Origin: Candidatus Gastranaerophilales bacterium
Lineage (GTDB): Bacteria > Cyanobacteriota > Vampirovibrionia > Gastranaerophilales > Gastranaerophilaceae
Length of the DNA: 64,000 bases
Direction of reading: 5' to 3'
Assembly (NCBI GenBank): GCA_944325555.1
Contig: CALVAN010000001.1
Location: 62,001-126,000 of the forward strand
Shown here piece after piece: positions 34,275 through 42,713 of this stretch. A program made the translations under genes and the position numbers. How positions within the stretch are numbered: position 1 is the stretch's first letter; every line of letters begins with the position of its first letter. A model generated the notes under the pieces. That model saw only the letters and a list, made by a program, of their open reading frames with translations, was not told where the DNA came from and did no database searches.

Positions 34275-35114
34275 TTATTTAACAAGTTCTTTTACAAAGT
34301 TGGGCAGAGCAAAACGTGCAAGGTGATATTCTTTGTTGTAAATTTTGCACTGTTTGGAGATTTTTTCCGCTCTTGCTTCATCAATGTAGCTTAAGGGCTT
34401 AACTGTTTCGGAACAGAAGCACCAGCTCCAGTATCCGCCGGGATATGACGGAATAGGTCCTGTAAATGTATCTACTATCGGGAACACTTTTCTTAAAAGC
34501 GGATACATTTTTTTCATTTCTGCCTGATTAATGAAGGGTGATTCCGATTGGGCTGCCATTATACCGCCTTCTTTGAGAGCTTCTTTAACGTTTGTGTAAA
34601 ATTCTTCCGTAAACAAGCCTTCACCGGGCCCCATCGGGTCTGTTGAATCTATTAAAATAACATCATACTGAGCTTTTTTGTCTTTTATAAACTCAATTGC
34701 GTCTTCAATTCTTACTTCAACTTTAGGGTTATCAAGCTCACAGCCTATAGTAGGCAGATATTTTTTGCAGGCATCAACAACCATGCCGTCAATCTCGCAG
34801 AGCACAACTTTTTTAACGGTATCGTGTTTTAAAACTTCTCTTATTGTTCCGCCGTCGCCGCCGCCTATGACAAGCACGGATTCCGGATTTTTGTGATTAA
34901 TCATAGGGATGTGTGATATCATTTCGTGATAATAAAATTCATCACGTTCTGTTGTCATCATTAACCCGTCTAAAGTGAGCACTCTGCCCATGGATTCAGT
35001 ATCAAAAATATCAACTTTTTGAAATTCGGATTGTCCGCTGAATAAAGTTTCTTTAACTGTCATGCAGCAGCCGAAACCGTCTTTGCTGAGTTCGCAATAT
35101 TTCATGTCCAACAT
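34275..35114 (-). CDS. speE: spermidine synthase (polyamine aminopropyltransferase)
   Basis: A 279-residue aminopropyltransferase making spermidine from putrescine and decarboxylated SAM. The SAM-binding VLVIGGGDGGTIREVLKH lies near residues 80-97, YDVILIDSTDPMGPGEGLF near 150-168 and the substrate-gate region GPIPSYPGGYWSW near 218-230. A GAGGGA ribosome binding site lies upstream of the start at 35114; a second ATG three codons later is possible. Element B3 follows its stop codon directly. Confidence 0.94.
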   Translation of the reverse strand: MLDMKYCELSKDGFGCCMTVKETLFSGQSEFQKVDIFDTESMGRVLTLDGLMMTTERDEFYYHEMISHIPMINHKNPESVLVIGGGDGGTIREVLKHDTVKKVVLCEIDGMVVDACKKYLPTIGCELDNPKVEVRIEDAIEFIKDKKAQYDVILIDSTDPMGPGEGLFTEEFYTNVKEALKEGGIMAAQSESPFINQAEMKKMYPLLRKVFPIVDTFTGPIPSYPGGYWSWCFCSETVKPLSYIDEARAEKISKQCKIYNKEYHLARFALPNFVKELVK

Positions 35115-35235
35115 AATTTATATATCCCTCTTCTTAACTAATCAGTGTTTTAGATTATAACACAAGCACGGTAAAATAAATTTAAAACCGCATACATTCT
35201 TAAAGTGTGTTAAAATTTTTACAGCGGAGAAAAGT

Positions 35236-35670
35236 ATGCAAAAACAGATATCGGAAAAACTCAAAGGTCAAAGAGCTTCTAAAAACAGAGATGAGGTTAT
35301 TTCTCTGCTGCAAAAACAGGCTTCACCCATGGCTGTTGATGATATTTACGAAAATATAAAGAAATTAAACAACAAAATTTCGCTCTCTACCGTTTATCGA
35401 ATTATAGAAAAACTTGTTAACCTTGGCATAGTACATAAAGTAACGACATTAGATGACAATAAAGCTCTATATGAAATTATCAAGGATTCACATACGCATC
35501 ATCATTACATGATTTGTGTTAAATGCAAAAAGATGATACCCATTGATGATTGTCCCGTAAAAGAGTTGGAAAAAAGTATTGCCGATAAAACCGGATTCAA
35601 TATTACGGGTCACAAGTTTGAGCTTTATGGTGAGTGCCAAAACTGTGCGCATAAACATAACAAGGATTGA
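35236..35670 (+). CDS. Fur-family metal-responsive repressor
   Basis: A 144-residue Fur-superfamily regulator with an N-terminal winged helix (MAVDDIYENIKKLNNKISLSTVYRIIEKL, residues 32-60), a histidine-rich SHTHHHYMIC hinge (about 85-94) and two structural zinc pairs, C94/C97 and C134/C137. It could be Fur, Zur or PerR; the residues seen do not decide. Ribosome binding site GCGGAGAA precedes the ATG. It lies divergent from speE and convergent with the flagellar export genes, and no obvious Fur target is adjacent. Confidence 0.9.
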   Translation: MQKQISEKLKGQRASKNRDEVISLLQKQASPMAVDDIYENIKKLNNKISLSTVYRIIEKLVNLGIVHKVTTLDDNKALYEIIKDSHTHHHYMICVKCKKMIPIDDCPVKELEKSIADKTGFNITGHKFELYGECQNCAHKHNKD

Positions 35671-35702
35671 GTTTTTGAAAAAGATTCGTCCGTAACAACA
35701 AT

Positions 35703-36818
35703 TTAGCGTTTTGCGTTCGGGTTCAGGTTCGGGTTGTTGATACGCATACTTGGCGGGCCTTCTTTTCCGTAAACAAAGGCAAGAATCTCCGCAACCGCAA
35801 CATACAGGTCTGCGGGGATGACTTCATCCACTTTAACAAGTTTATATAAAGAACGTGCCAGCGGCTTGTTTTCTACAATGGGTACATTGTTTGCCTTTGC
35901 AATTTCACGTATTTTAAACGCCATGTAATCAACTCCTTTTGCCACTACAACGGGAGCCGGGGCAATAGATTTGTCATATTTTAGTGCAACGGAAAAATGT
36001 GTAGGGTTTGCAACAACAACATCCGCATTCGGCACTGCAGTGAGCATTTTTTGTTTCATAAACTGCATCTGTGCGGATTTGAGTTTTGACTTTATAACAG
36101 GATCCCCTTCCATGTTTTTCCATTCGTCTTTGATTTCCTGTTTTGTCATTTTTATGGATTTGTTGTATTCGTAGTCGGAATATTTTTTGTCGATAAAACC
36201 GATAATGAGCATTGCCACAATAATGTTTAAAATCATCTGTGTTAAAATACTTGCCAGCACAGTGAAGGCTGTTGGAATATCCACTCCGAGCAAGCCTAAA
36301 AGCTCATCTTTTCTGCCCATTACCGTGGAAAAACCGCAATAACCAACAATGCCTACTTTTAAAAATGATTTGGTGATTTCTATCAGGTTTTTAGGTTCAA
36401 ACGGGTTGAACATACGCTTGAGCGCCTGCACCATGTTTGCGGGTTGGAATTTATCCAGCTTGGGTTTTATCTTTTCCGTAGCAAATAATGCACCAACCTG
36501 AATACGCATTATTATAACCGTTGCAAAGGCAAGACCTATCAAAAACGGCAGAAGCATTTCGCCGGTAACTTTTGCATACGGTGCAAAAAGTGCAATTATG
36601 TCGTTTGTTTCTATTGTTTTAGGGTCAAGGTGTGTGAGTGTGTAATACAAAAGGTTTTTTAATTTTTCCAGAATATGCGGCGCCATAACAAACAACAGCC
36701 CGACACCCGTTGTGACGGTCAGTGCAGCAGTCATATCCTGACTTCGTGCAATATTCCCTTTTTTTCGCTCGTCCTCCCGCCGCTTGGGGGTCGCCTCTTC
36801 CGTTTTTTCGTCTGCCAT
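35703..36818 (-). CDS. flhB: flagellar/type III export apparatus protein FlhB
   Basis: A 371-residue export-gate protein. The start DEKTEEATPKRREDERKKGNIARSQD is the family hallmark, four transmembrane segments occupy about residues 30-210, and the self-cleavage site N271-P-T-H lies within VVVANPTHFSVALKYD. The auto-cleaved C-terminal domain switches export from rod/hook to filament substrates in flagella. It ends a minus-strand run fliP-fliQ-fliR-flhB. No flhA or other flagellar structural gene is in the window. Confidence 0.95.
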   Translation of the reverse strand: MADEKTEEATPKRREDERKKGNIARSQDMTAALTVTTGVGLLFVMAPHILEKLKNLLYYTLTHLDPKTIETNDIIALFAPYAKVTGEMLLPFLIGLAFATVIIMRIQVGALFATEKIKPKLDKFQPANMVQALKRMFNPFEPKNLIEITKSFLKVGIVGYCGFSTVMGRKDELLGLLGVDIPTAFTVLASILTQMILNIIVAMLIIGFIDKKYSDYEYNKSIKMTKQEIKDEWKNMEGDPVIKSKLKSAQMQFMKQKMLTAVPNADVVVANPTHFSVALKYDKSIAPAPVVVAKGVDYMAFKIREIAKANNVPIVENKPLARSLYKLVKVDEVIPADLYVAVAEILAFVYGKEGPPSMRINNPNLNPNAKR

Positions 36819-36840
36819 TTGTTATTCTTTATCCTTTACT

Positions 36841-37626
36841 TTACATAAAGAGGTTTAATATACTTTTCAGATAATTTTGTGTCATTGCCGCAAGGTAGCT
36901 TACCGTAGGTGATAAAAACATCAGTATCAGTATGATACCTATATATATTTTAAGTGGTATTGCCACCATAAATATATTCATCTGCGGCATCATTTTGGAC
37001 ATAAATCCCATCAATACTTCTGATACAAACATAACACAGAATATGGGTAAAATCATACTTATGCCGATTGCAAACATCTCTGACGACATGTGCAACACCT
37101 GAGAAACTATATTACCCGTAAAAAAGTAATCTATCCCCGGCGGGAATGCCTGAAAACTTTTGTAAATTGCAGCAAAAAGCCATTGATGCGCATTGAGTCC
37201 GATAAAAACCATGGTGGCAAGATAAGTGTACATTTGCGACAGAATTTGCGTGCTTTCGCCGGTAGCAGGGTCGAGCACCTGACTCATGGAAAGACCGATT
37301 TGTATGCTCACAAACTCTCCGCCGATTTGTACTGCGGCAAAAATAAAGTTAGCGCAAAAGCCTATAATGTAGCCTATGGCAAATTCCCTTACAAGATATA
37401 CAAGCACCTCGGGAATGCTGTGCGGCACAATAAAAGATTGGTGTGCAGCTACCATGGGAAACAGTATAAAAGCAACGATTGCTCCGAGCCATATTTTAAC
37501 CTGCTGGGGTATCGGGTATGTTGAAATTAACGGCATGGAAAAAATCATACCGCTTATTCTTGTAAAAATCAGTACAAAAATCAGTATGTTTGACGGTGAT
37601 AATATTGTTAGCAAATTAGGCTGCAA
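36841..37626 (-). CDS. fliR: flagellar/type III export apparatus protein FliR
   Basis: A 261-residue membrane protein with about five or six hydrophobic segments. FliR features are FTRISGMIFSMPLI near residues 20-33, EFAIGYIIGFCANFIFAAVQIGGEFVSIQIGLSM near 85-118 and the C-terminal FLSPTVSYLAA. With FliP and FliQ it forms the export channel in the inner membrane. It lies 22 bases upstream of flhB and 21 bases downstream of fliQ. Confidence 0.94.
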   Translation of the reverse strand: MQPNLLTILSPSNILIFVLIFTRISGMIFSMPLISTYPIPQQVKIWLGAIVAFILFPMVAAHQSFIVPHSIPEVLVYLVREFAIGYIIGFCANFIFAAVQIGGEFVSIQIGLSMSQVLDPATGESTQILSQMYTYLATMVFIGLNAHQWLFAAIYKSFQAFPPGIDYFFTGNIVSQVLHMSSEMFAIGISMILPIFCVMFVSEVLMGFMSKMMPQMNIFMVAIPLKIYIGIILILMFLSPTVSYLAAMTQNYLKSILNLFM

Positions 37627-37647
37627 TCCGATTTTCTCCCGTCTGTT

Positions 37648-37917
37648 TTATTTTATCATTGTTTGTATATAATCAAACATTTCTACACTTCTTGTCACAA
37701 ACATATTCAGCATCCAGGGCATAAGTATAATCAGCGTCAATATGCCGGCAATGATTTTGGGTACAAATGTTAAAGTGGATTCCTGAATTTGGGTAACGGC
37801 TTGAAAAATACTGATTACAAGCCCCACAACCATACTGATAACCAGTACCGGAGTGGAAAGTATCAATATAAGTATTAAAACATTTTGTGTAAGCGTTAAA
37901 AAAGCTACGTCATCCAT
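37648..37917 (-). CDS. fliQ: flagellar/type III export apparatus protein FliQ
   Basis: An 89-residue protein with two transmembrane hairpins, the family length. The segments VLILILILSTPVLVISMVVG and LVISIFQAVTQIQESTLTFVPKI carry the conserved loop AVTQIQESTLTFVPK, diagnostic for FliQ/SctS. It sits between fliR and fliP. Confidence 0.95.
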   Translation of the reverse strand: MDDVAFLTLTQNVLILILILSTPVLVISMVVGLVISIFQAVTQIQESTLTFVPKIIAGILTLIILMPWMLNMFVTRSVEMFDYIQTMIK

Positions 37918-37976
37918 TTATGTATTTTTCCTTTATTTGTTTTTTTTATTGTCGGTAAGTGAACAACTGCCTGTCA

Positions 37977-38738
37977 TCAAGTAACAAATCCCTCGAGCAG
38001 TGTTTTTGTAACAAGGTACCAGCCGTCTATCATAACAAACAATATCAGCTTAAACGGCATGGCAACGGTGGTCGGCGGCAGGAATAACATACCCATTGAA
38101 ACCAGAATACTTGCCACAACAATATCAATCACCAAAAACGGCAAAAATATTACAAAACCTATTTTAAAAGAGGTTTTAAGCTCCGTGATAACAAAAGCCG
38201 GAATAAGGGTGTAAGTCGGTACATCCTGCCAGTTTTTAGGTTTTTCTATTTTAGCCATACTCAAAAACAGCCCCAGCTCTTTTTCTTCAGTATGTTTTAT
38301 CATGAATTCTCTTAAAGGTTGTATGGCTTTATCCAGCGCAACCTGCTGCGTAATCTGATTTTTCATATAAGGTTGTATGGCTGTTTCATTGATTTTGTTA
38401 AAGGTCGGAGCCATAACAAAAAATGTTAAAATCAGCGCCAAACCCGCAAGAACCTGATTAGGCGGCAGGGTTGATGTTCCTATGGCCTGTCTTGTAAGTG
38501 CAAGCACAATAATGATCCTTATAAACGCCGTGCACATAATAAAAATACTGGGCGCTAGGGTTAAGATGGTTAAAAGTATAAGGATTTGCACGCCCTGTGT
38601 AAATTCCTGCGGGGTGTTGGCATTTGTCATACCGACGGTTATTGTCGGGAAAGCAACAGCCGCATGCACTGCGCTGCTTGAACAAAAAGTCACAAGCATT
38701 GCAGCTAATATTTTTACGAAATTACGTATATTTTTCAT
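37977..38738 (-). CDS. fliP: flagellar/type III export apparatus protein FliP
   Basis: A 253-residue export protein with an N-terminal signal peptide (cleaved near VHA-AVA), as is usual for flagellar FliP, then hydrophobic segments around LLILTILTLAPSIFIMCTAFIRIIIVLALTRQAIG and LPFLVIDIVVASILVSMGM. The loop with FMIKHTEEKELGLF is family-typical. The start is placed at the ATG at 38738; an upstream TTG at 38771 is open but unlikely. First gene of the export run. Confidence 0.95.
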   Translation of the reverse strand: MKNIRNFVKILAAMLVTFCSSSAVHAAVAFPTITVGMTNANTPQEFTQGVQILILLTILTLAPSIFIMCTAFIRIIIVLALTRQAIGTSTLPPNQVLAGLALILTFFVMAPTFNKINETAIQPYMKNQITQQVALDKAIQPLREFMIKHTEEKELGLFLSMAKIEKPKNWQDVPTYTLIPAFVITELKTSFKIGFVIFLPFLVIDIVVASILVSMGMLFLPPTTVAMPFKLILFVMIDGWYLVTKTLLEGFVT

Positions 38739-38867
38739 TTTTTTATAATTCCCCAACGTAATACTCAACAATATATCTTATATTTTACAGTCAAAACCAT
38801 AAGCCGCATAATTCTTAATTAAACTTTAAATATTCAAAATAGTCCTGCAGAGCTTGCCCTGTTGTCG

Positions 38868-38895
38868 TTTACTGACGTGATGCAGTATTTATAAT
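38868..38895 (+). promoter_or_regulatory. candidate promoter of the cysteine-rich exported protein
   Basis: TTTACT at 38868-38873 and TATAAT at 38890-38895 with a 16-base spacer, 45 bases upstream of the start codon. Confidence 0.5.
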
Positions 38896-38939
38896 TAGCT
38901 TATAAATAACAAAGGTTATTTAAAGTTAAGGAGAATTTT

Positions 38940-39533
38940 ATGAAAAAAACTGCAATCACCCTCTGTGCAGCAATGTTGTGCTCAATTTTAAGCGCTCAGG
39001 CCGCACCGGTACCGTCGTCATCAACATCTATCCCGTCCCCGTCGCAAGCGTCAATTGTTCCTATTGTTTGCCCGTCATCATCTCCGTGTGCTCAAACCTG
39101 TGAAGAAAAAAAAGACCCCTGCCCGACATGCGGAAAAACCGACTGCAGCTGTGGCAGCGCTCCCGTTTTTAATTCTTGCGAAGAGCTGCAAGCCTGGAAA
39201 ACAAAATATTTTGAAAAAAGATGCGAAATTTATACCAAACTTGGCTTAAGTCAGGAACAAAGAGTAAAAGGCAAATGTATAGACGAAAAATTCTTTGACG
39301 AAATCGCTCCGCTAAAAATGTGCTGCAAACAGGAAAAAGCAAAACTGGAAAAAATGAAATGCGAAAAATGCAGCTGGAGTGCAAAACGTGAACAAAGACA
39401 AAAAATAAGGGATTTAAAATCCGAGATAAAGGACAAGCAAAAAGACCACAAAAAATGTTTTATGGAAATATTAAACCGGTGCCAGAAGGACGAATATAAA
39501 AAGCTGACTAAAGGCGACAAATGCAAATGTTAA
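38940..39533 (+). CDS. exported cysteine/lysine-rich protein, possibly Spy/CpxP-like
   Basis: A 197-residue exported protein: signal peptide to about residue 21 (SAQA-APV), a Ser/Pro linker, a cysteine-dense segment (CEEKKDPCPTCGKTDCSCG, residues 55-73) and a helical, Lys/Glu-rich remainder. LGLSQEQRVKGKCID and a second LNRCQKDEYKKLTK resemble the paired LTxxQ motifs of periplasmic Spy/CpxP chaperones and metal-stress proteins, with added cysteines. A TAAGGAG binding site precedes the ATG and a terminator follows. Metal binding is a guess. Confidence 0.75.
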   Translation: MKKTAITLCAAMLCSILSAQAAPVPSSSTSIPSPSQASIVPIVCPSSSPCAQTCEEKKDPCPTCGKTDCSCGSAPVFNSCEELQAWKTKYFEKRCEIYTKLGLSQEQRVKGKCIDEKFFDEIAPLKMCCKQEKAKLEKMKCEKCSWSAKREQRQKIRDLKSEIKDKQKDHKKCFMEILNRCQKDEYKKLTKGDKCKC

Positions 39534-39558
39534 AAGATTAAAACCTGATGACATAAAT

Positions 39559-39596
39559 AAAAGAGGCGTAATATGAATAATATCCGCCTCTTTTGC
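39559..39596. terminator. bidirectional terminator between the exported protein gene and rsfS
   Basis: AAAAGAGGCG pairs with CGCCTCTTTT, with the A and T runs forming part of the stem. Confidence 0.8.
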
Positions 39597-39599
39597 TGT

Positions 39600-39998
39600 T
39601 TATATATTCTCGTATTCCGAATATTCTTTTGATTCTGCTTCCCAGTCCTGTCGTTCAATTTTATGAGCGTGTGACCAGAATTTTTCTATTGCATAAGTTT
39701 CTCTTTCTTCTCTGTGGAGAATATGCACGATAACATCACCGTAATCAAGCAGATTCCATCTGTTTTTTAAATCGTTTTCTTCCCCTGACGGGATGCGGTC
39801 AAAAAGATGTTTGATTCTGTCACGGATGTAGCCTGTGAGTGCCTTTACCTGTGTATTTGTGTCTGCTGAGCATATTACAAAATAATCAGCAAGCACCGAT
39901 ACATTACTGATATTCAAAATAGCAATGTCTTTTGCCAGTTTGTCGTCAAGTATTCTTGCTATAACGCTTGCAAGTTTGTATGAACTTATTTCTGTCAA
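39600..39998 (-). CDS. rsfS: ribosomal silencing factor
   Basis: A 132-residue RsfS/Iojap-family protein that binds L14 and blocks subunit joining in starvation. Recognisable are KDIAILNISNVSVLADYFVICSADTNTQVKAL near residues 22-53 and the end segment NLLDYGDVIVHILHREERETYAIEKFW. The gene is unusually isolated: the often adjacent nadD is absent and mscS lies upstream. The start fits the family length. Confidence 0.93.
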   Translation of the reverse strand: MTEISSYKLASVIARILDDKLAKDIAILNISNVSVLADYFVICSADTNTQVKALTGYIRDRIKHLFDRIPSGEENDLKNRWNLLDYGDVIVHILHREERETYAIEKFWSHAHKIERQDWEAESKEYSEYENI

Positions 39999-40049
39999 TT
40001 TTACTTCCTTTTCTTAACTTTATTAATAGTGTGACGCTTTGTTATTTTA

Positions 40050-40922
40050 TCACAAACTTTTTTCTTCTTTAACCATGTGAATTGTTGTTTGCGGGAACGG
40101 GATTTCAATACCTTTTGCGTCAAATTTTTCTTTTATTGCTTTGTTAAAGGCACGTCCGACCTCCCACTGCTTTATTGGTTTAGTTTTAATTCTTGCTCGG
40201 ACAATAACAGAGGAATCGTCAAATTTGTCTAAACCCAAAATTTCTAAAGGAGCAAGAATGCAGTCTTTGCAAGGTGCATTGGTTCTAAATTCTTCATCGG
40301 TTTCTTTTAACGCCTGCATAACATAATTTATATCAGCATCATAACTTACACCCAAATCAAATACATAATAAGCATAATCACGGGTATAGTTTACTACAAT
40401 ATCAACCATACCGTTTCTTATATAATGTACACGACCCTGTAAATCTCTGATTTGTATAAGTTTTATGTCTATTTTTTCCACAACGCCTTCGTGCCCCGAA
40501 ATTTCAATGTAATCCCCGACACGTACCTGACCTTCCAGAAGAAGTGAGGCACCTGTGATAATATCTTCAAAAAATCTTTTTGCGCCGAAACCTACAGCAA
40601 CCCCTAATACCCCAGCTGCCGTAAGTATGGGTCTTATATCAACTCCGAGGACATTTAAGATGTATATTGCCGCAAACATTACAATTACTGTGTCAACAAT
40701 TGATTTTGCTATGGATTTTAGGGTAATGAGCTGTTTTTTAAATTCGTAATCATTTTTATACTGACCGATTTTGTCAATAAATTTGTCTATTAACAGGTTG
40801 GCTATTTTGATTAAACACGCAAATATAAATAAGTTGATAACCATAAGTGTCCATTTATTATGCAAAAAATCAGGCAAAACCGTAAAAATAAAGTGATGAT
40901 GATTGTTTATAAAAGAAAACAT
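40050..40922 (-). CDS. small-conductance mechanosensitive channel (MscS family)
   Basis: A 290-residue MscS-type channel that opens under membrane tension to release solutes in osmotic downshock. It has two or three N-terminal transmembrane segments, the pore helix PILTAAGVLGVAVGFGAKRFFEDIITGASLLLEGQ near residues 96-130, the beta domain VRVGDYIEISGHEGVVEKI just after it and the alpha/beta C-terminal domain. It starts with a histidine-rich MFSFINNHHHFIF. Independent gene between rsfS and a nitroreductase gene. Confidence 0.93.
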   Translation of the reverse strand: MFSFINNHHHFIFTVLPDFLHNKWTLMVINLFIFACLIKIANLLIDKFIDKIGQYKNDYEFKKQLITLKSIAKSIVDTVIVMFAAIYILNVLGVDIRPILTAAGVLGVAVGFGAKRFFEDIITGASLLLEGQVRVGDYIEISGHEGVVEKIDIKLIQIRDLQGRVHYIRNGMVDIVVNYTRDYAYYVFDLGVSYDADINYVMQALKETDEEFRTNAPCKDCILAPLEILGLDKFDDSSVIVRARIKTKPIKQWEVGRAFNKAIKEKFDAKGIEIPFPQTTIHMVKEEKSL

Positions 40923-41001
40923 ACTAAACTCCCCATTTTTAAATAATACAGGTAATATAAAAAACTATATAAGACTTAAACCCAAAATGCAATCATTCAC
41001 G

Positions 41002-41532
41002 TCAATTTGATTCCGTATAACCAACGGCAAGTATGGTTAAAACCTGTGCGGGCTTTTCAATCCCCAGAATTTCCGCAAATTCTTTATGTGCACTCAACTG
41101 CGGGGTTAGTTCATAAACATCAAGCCCGTAAACCTCTGAACAAATCGTCATAGAATGCAGCATATCATTTAAATTTGCATCAAACGGTGTTTTTTGCGTA
41201 AGTGCTATAACAACGGGGGCTTTTATAAAAAACATTGCATAGTGCATGTATGCATTAAGCTTGGCACGGTCGATTTCGTTTGTTGATTTTTCATACAGCT
41301 TTTGGAACATATTTTCCGAGGCTTGAGCCAGACGGTCTTTCATTTTTTCGTCATAAATTACGGTAAAATCTAATCTTCCGGAGAATCCAACCGGTAATGA
41401 CTGCTTACCTGTTTCTACAATTTTTGTAATTGCCTCAATGGGGGGTATTTTCTTTTTGAATTTTTTGATACTTTTAGCTGTACTAAGTAAATTTGCAAAA
41501 CTTTTAGCAGGGGCTTGCGCTGCTGCACACAT
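41002..41532 (-). CDS. nitroreductase-family protein
   Basis: A 176-residue flavoprotein-like gene of the nitroreductase fold, the third in the window. The usual N-terminal R-R-S-x-R motif is degenerate (KSIKKFKKKIPP), but VETGKQSLPVGFSGRLDFTVIYD and ICSEVYGLDVYELTPQLSAHKEFAEILGI followed by VLTILAVGYTE match the fold. The ATG at 41532 has GGAG upstream; 41547 is an open TTG alternative. Substrate unknown; reduced flavin-site residues make activity uncertain. Confidence 0.72.
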   Translation of the reverse strand: MCAAAQAPAKSFANLLSTAKSIKKFKKKIPPIEAITKIVETGKQSLPVGFSGRLDFTVIYDEKMKDRLAQASENMFQKLYEKSTNEIDRAKLNAYMHYAMFFIKAPVVIALTQKTPFDANLNDMLHSMTICSEVYGLDVYELTPQLSAHKEFAEILGIEKPAQVLTILAVGYTESN

Positions 41533-41560
41533 TTTGATTAACTCCAATATTTAACACGTT

Positions 41561-42286
41561 ATGAAAACTACATCCAGTAAACTACTTGTTATATTTATAG
41601 TACTTTTTTTGCTTTTTGTAAAGAGTGCATTGGTAAAATCTGCTCCTCATCAGGAGTTTGACTTAAAAGAAAGCGAAGAAGAGTTTGTACTCTTTATTGT
41701 GGATTTTTCCAACAGCATGAGCGAGAAACTGCAGGGTACAAGCAAAATAAATATGGTGCTTGATACAATGCAAGAGCTTATTCCCAATTTGCCGCCTGAA
41801 AAAAGGGTGGGCCTAAGGGTTTACGGTCACAAGGGCGGATTTGTTCTGCCAAATGCAGCCTGCAAAGCGAGTTCTCTTATTGTGCCCATGACAAAAAACA
41901 GCGGTGCTGCTATACAAAGTGCACTTTTTAATCTTAAACCGACCGGCTGGACGCCTATAACGTACTCTCTAAAGCAGGCGGTCAATTCCGATTTTGCCGG
42001 TGTGAGCGGTAAAAAAAGGATTATTTTGCTTTCCGACGGCGGCGAAAATTGTGACGAAAGCCCGTGTGATTACGTTATGGAGCTTACCAAAACCCGTCAG
42101 GACATATTTATAGATGTCATTGCTTTCAACATTTATGATACGGAAGCAAACAATCAGCTCAAGTGCACGGCTCTTGTTACAAGCGGAAAGTTTTACAGCG
42201 CAAACACTGCCGCAGAACTTTTGGAAAGCCTTCAAAGTTCTTTTGGCGCAAGGAAAGAGGTACAGGGCAAAATTATTTTGCACTAA
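41561..42286 (+). CDS. exported von Willebrand factor A domain protein
   Basis: A 241-residue protein with a hydrophobic N-terminal segment (about residues 7-24, signal peptide or anchor) followed by a complete vWA domain. The metal-ion-dependent adhesion site is D48-F-S50-N-S52, with the conserved threonine in TGWTPITYSL and the aspartate in LLSDGGENCDE. The fold binds ligands through a divalent metal. Its stop codon overlaps the end of the opposite-strand gene by 3 bases. No clear Shine-Dalgarno sequence. Ligand unknown. Confidence 0.85.
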   Translation: MKTTSSKLLVIFIVLFLLFVKSALVKSAPHQEFDLKESEEEFVLFIVDFSNSMSEKLQGTSKINMVLDTMQELIPNLPPEKRVGLRVYGHKGGFVLPNAACKASSLIVPMTKNSGAAIQSALFNLKPTGWTPITYSLKQAVNSDFAGVSGKKRIILLSDGGENCDESPCDYVMELTKTRQDIFIDVIAFNIYDTEANNQLKCTALVTSGKFYSANTAAELLESLQSSFGARKEVQGKIILH

Positions 42287-42711
42287 ATATTCCGGTACTT
42301 TCTGCGGTTTAAAATTTTTGCGGCTTTGTTTTTCATCTGCTGCAGCAAGGGTTCATTGGGTGTGCGGGCTTCTTTAGGGTAAAATTCTTTATACCTTTTT
42401 ATTGCACCCTTTGCCATTTCTATATAATCCTCGTCGGTTATATTGTCCAAATCAGGCATGCATATATCTATACCCTTGGTAAAAATATTTGTCCTGTGGC
42501 CTTTTTGCGCACAAACATGCAGCGGGTCATACCCTTTTTTGAGTTTGTAATAAAACAAAAGGTCAAAATTTTCTCTATGAATATATTTTTTAAGTTTGCT
42601 TGATATTCTTTTTACTATCTCCATTTTTTCGGGAGACATTTTTGTTGTTTTTAAGAAAATTTTTCCTTTAAAATTCGGCTTTTTAGTGTCGTTGTCAGTA
42701 ATTACTATCAT
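42283..42711 (-). CDS. conserved-looking small protein of unknown function
   Basis: A 142-residue basic protein without signal peptide. Notable are PNFKGKIFLKTTKMSPEK near the start, a helix-rich SSKLKKYIHRENFDLLFYYKLKKGYDPLHVCA middle and a Lys/Arg tail AAKILNRRKYRNI. Similar short N-terminal F-K-G-type segments occur in other lineage-specific proteins here. It begins 2 bases before the radical SAM gene ends, so the two are coupled. No function can be given. Confidence 0.65.
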   Translation of the reverse strand: MIVITDNDTKKPNFKGKIFLKTTKMSPEKMEIVKRISSKLKKYIHRENFDLLFYYKLKKGYDPLHVCAQKGHRTNIFTKGIDICMPDLDNITDEDYIEMAKGAIKRYKEFYPKEARTPNEPLLQQMKNKAAKILNRRKYRNI

Positions 42712-42713
42712 TA

